Source: Lysinibacillus sp. G4S2
GTDB lineage: Bacteria; Bacillota; Bacilli; Bacillales_A; Planococcaceae
NCBI RefSeq assembly: GCF_030348505.1
Contig: NZ_JAUCFJ010000002.1
Location: forward strand, 1,740,001 to 1,804,000
Direction: 5' to 3'
Length of the DNA stretch: 64,000 nucleotides
Shown: piece after piece, positions 62,586 to 64,000 of the stretch
Position numbering within the stretch: position 1 is the stretch's first letter
Layout of the letters: the number at the start of each line of letters is the position of its first letter
Program-made: the position numbers and the translations under genes
The notes under the pieces: model-generated
What the model was told of the DNA's origin: nothing
Database searches by the model: none
What the model saw: the letters and a program-made list of their open reading frames with translations, nothing else

Positions 62586-63487
62586 ATATTCCTAATAGTT
62601 GTTTTTTCTTATCATCAAATTCTTCTTGAGTTAAAATACCAGCGTCCATTAGCTCTTTTAACTTAATTAGATCATCAGTTGGGATTGCTGTTGTTGTTGT
62701 TGTTGTGGAGAATGTGACAGCTTCTTCTGTAGTTTCCTCTTCTTCAGCAACAATTAAAAGTGAAAGCTTCTCGAGATCCTTCTTGTCACATTTAATAACT
62801 AAAGGTACCTTATCTCCGTTCACTCTTTTAAGGAAAAGAGTTGCTACAGATTTATCCTTCCCAATATTAGCACCCATTGCCCTAGCAATTGCTCCTACAT
62901 TACCTAATGTACTTCCAATTAATGACCATCCAGCAATGTTAAGCGCGCTCTTCTGGATGTTTTCAACACGTTCCCATTTGATTAATTTAAATGTTTCGGG
63001 TGCTTTATAATTTACTGAAATTTCGATAGTACCGGGTTTTGTTTGTGTCAGTTTAAAAACACTACCTTGATCTATTAATTGTTCTTTGCCATTAAGAATT
63101 TCAATGTTCATTTTAACAGGCTTCATGACACGAACAACTTTTCTTTCCTCAGTTTCAACTTGTGGGGCAGGTAGTATATTTAATTTTTCCTGTAAGTTTT
63201 GTAAAAATAATTTACGAAAATAATTTGCTATTATTACTAGTTAGGATATTTATCTGAATTTCTTCAGAACCGTGTTGAAACTTTATTTCAGTAGAATTAA
63301 TTTTATTATTAACAATGGGTTTTAGCATATCTGAATAGCTATAGGTAACAACTTTTTTCTGTTTATCTGTAGTCAGGAATCTACTTGAAGTCAATACCCC
63401 AAGATATTGTTTGAGTCCACCAAGACCTCTTACGAGAATAGCTGCATTTTCAATGATTTCATCTTGTTCAACAATCTCGCCAATCAT
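62584..63487 (-). pseudogene. PH-like/SHOCT domain protein, frameshifted
   Basis: Two minus-strand frames seem to be one gene. The first (63487-63212) starts MIGEIVEQDEIIENAAIL behind AAAAGGA and looks like a YokE-type PH domain (ILTSSRFLTTDKQKKVVTYSYSD). The second (open from about 63240 to 62584) has FRKLFLQNLQEKLNILPAPQ, then a central domain, a Thr run and a C-terminal SHOCT motif (LIKLKELMDAGILTQEEFDD). Removing one T near 63226 joins NSK to YFRKLF. Alternatively the second part is translated alone from ATG 63126 (180 residues). Function unknown; such proteins are frequent in prophages. Confidence 0.7.
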
Positions 63488-63620
63488 TTTAATTTCCTTT
63501 TGAAATTGTTTAGAACCATCCAACCTTCAGGTTTTTAGTATTCTTTTATTTGCTCAGTCGCATACATTGAATAGTCACCTTTCCTGTCTGTATTTTCATG
63601 CTTAAACTATACCACTTTTA

Positions 63621-63911
63621 GGGTAAACAAACTTTTGAAATTAGGGGCAACAAAGTCCAAAAAGGCAACAAATGTTAGTGCTTTAAAGTGCTAAAGTAGG
63701 TAAACAAAGACAACAAGGGTAAACAAACTTTGTTGCCGTTTCTGTGTGCACTAAACCCTTGAGGTCAAAGTATTCACTTATATAAGTAAACAAAGTAAAC
63801 AAATAATATCTATTGAGTGTATTTATATAATATAGGTGTATATACCATATATAATATATGCCTAATACGCCTAATACGTATATACTATATACATGAGTAC
63901 AAATTTGTTGC
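63621..63911. repeat. Iteron-like repeats with AT-rich tract
   Basis: Five copies of GTAAACAA (63623, 63700, 63719, 63786, 63795; the last two in tandem as GTAAACAAAGTAAACAAAT) alternate with GGCAACAAA copies (63646, 63664; variant 63709; inverted 63728 and 63902). An AT-rich stretch follows (63800-63895) with a tandem GCCTAATAC. This resembles a replication origin or regulatory region of a phage or plasmid. No gene is visible between 63524 and the window end. Confidence 0.55.
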
Positions 63912-64000
63912 CCATAGCTGTAAATCCAGCTATCTTCATCATTGGAGACTTAACTATATTTTAATAGTGATTCACCTAAGTTAAATAAAATGCGCTTCGG

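Overview
The window looks like chromosome of a low-GC, spore-forming Bacillales bacterium, most likely Lysinibacillus or a close relative. Four things point there: AT-rich sequence with strong AGGAGG ribosome binding sites and frequent TTG/GTG starts; spore genes (a GerA-type germinant receptor subunit, a CotA-type multicopper oxidase, an SplA-like protein); the block ypmB-aspB-asnS-dnaD-nth-ypoC / ponA-recU / yppE-mrfA, which follows Bacillus subtilis gene order; and riboswitch-controlled vitamin genes. The genus is an inference from protein resemblance, not from a search.

Layout. 1-5.4 kb: a reductive pyrimidine-degradation operon (3' end of dihydropyrimidinase, preT, preA, an NCS1 permease, a small orphan gene). 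5.4-8.6 kb: an amino acid permease bracketed by two long intergenic arrays of unrelated sequence that share a 21-bp period. 8.7-14.8 kb: pgeF, a seven-helix protein resembling transmembrane terpene cyclases, a CAP-domain relic, a VanW lipoprotein, a HAD hydrolase and a YibE/F pair. 15.2-17.9 kb: riboflavin genes ribE-ribB-ribH behind two nearly identical FMN riboswitches in series, each with its own terminator. 18-25 kb: gerA-type gene, an orphan sensor kinase, small enzymes and an SDR. 25.3-25.9 kb: queT behind a preQ1-II-like, Shine-Dalgarno-masking leader. 26-39 kb: tldE/tldD, a frameshifted serine hydrolase, an SplA-like gene, a NUDIX hydrolase, an arginine-deiminase-family enzyme with a permease, YqcI/YcgG, a broken Clp_N-acetyltransferase, a MarR/quinone-reductase pair and a deletion scar joining a BmrA-like ABC exporter to a histidine kinase. 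39-45 kb: zinc-ribbon membrane proteins, an IS1182-like relic inside a MITE-like repeat, and a MarR-membrane protein-MFS cluster with twin operators. 45-48 kb: a CotA-like oxidase with a long repeat-bearing tail. 48-60 kb: the conserved housekeeping block. 60-64 kb: a degraded prophage segment, a cold-shock gene, a broken PH-SHOCT gene and an iteron-like, AT-rich region.

Repetitive DNA is the most unusual property of the window. I see three kinds: arrays with a 21-bp period, in at least three unrelated sequence families; a MITE-like dispersed element with inverted ends near 26 bp and an internal 36/37-bp unit; and a short hairpin-plus-tail element that flanks the second riboswitch-rib cassette. 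Several genes carry single-base frameshifts, mostly in short homopolymers, so either the genome is decaying or the assembly has residual indels.

I found no CRISPR array, rRNA or tRNA gene and no recognisable complete defence system.
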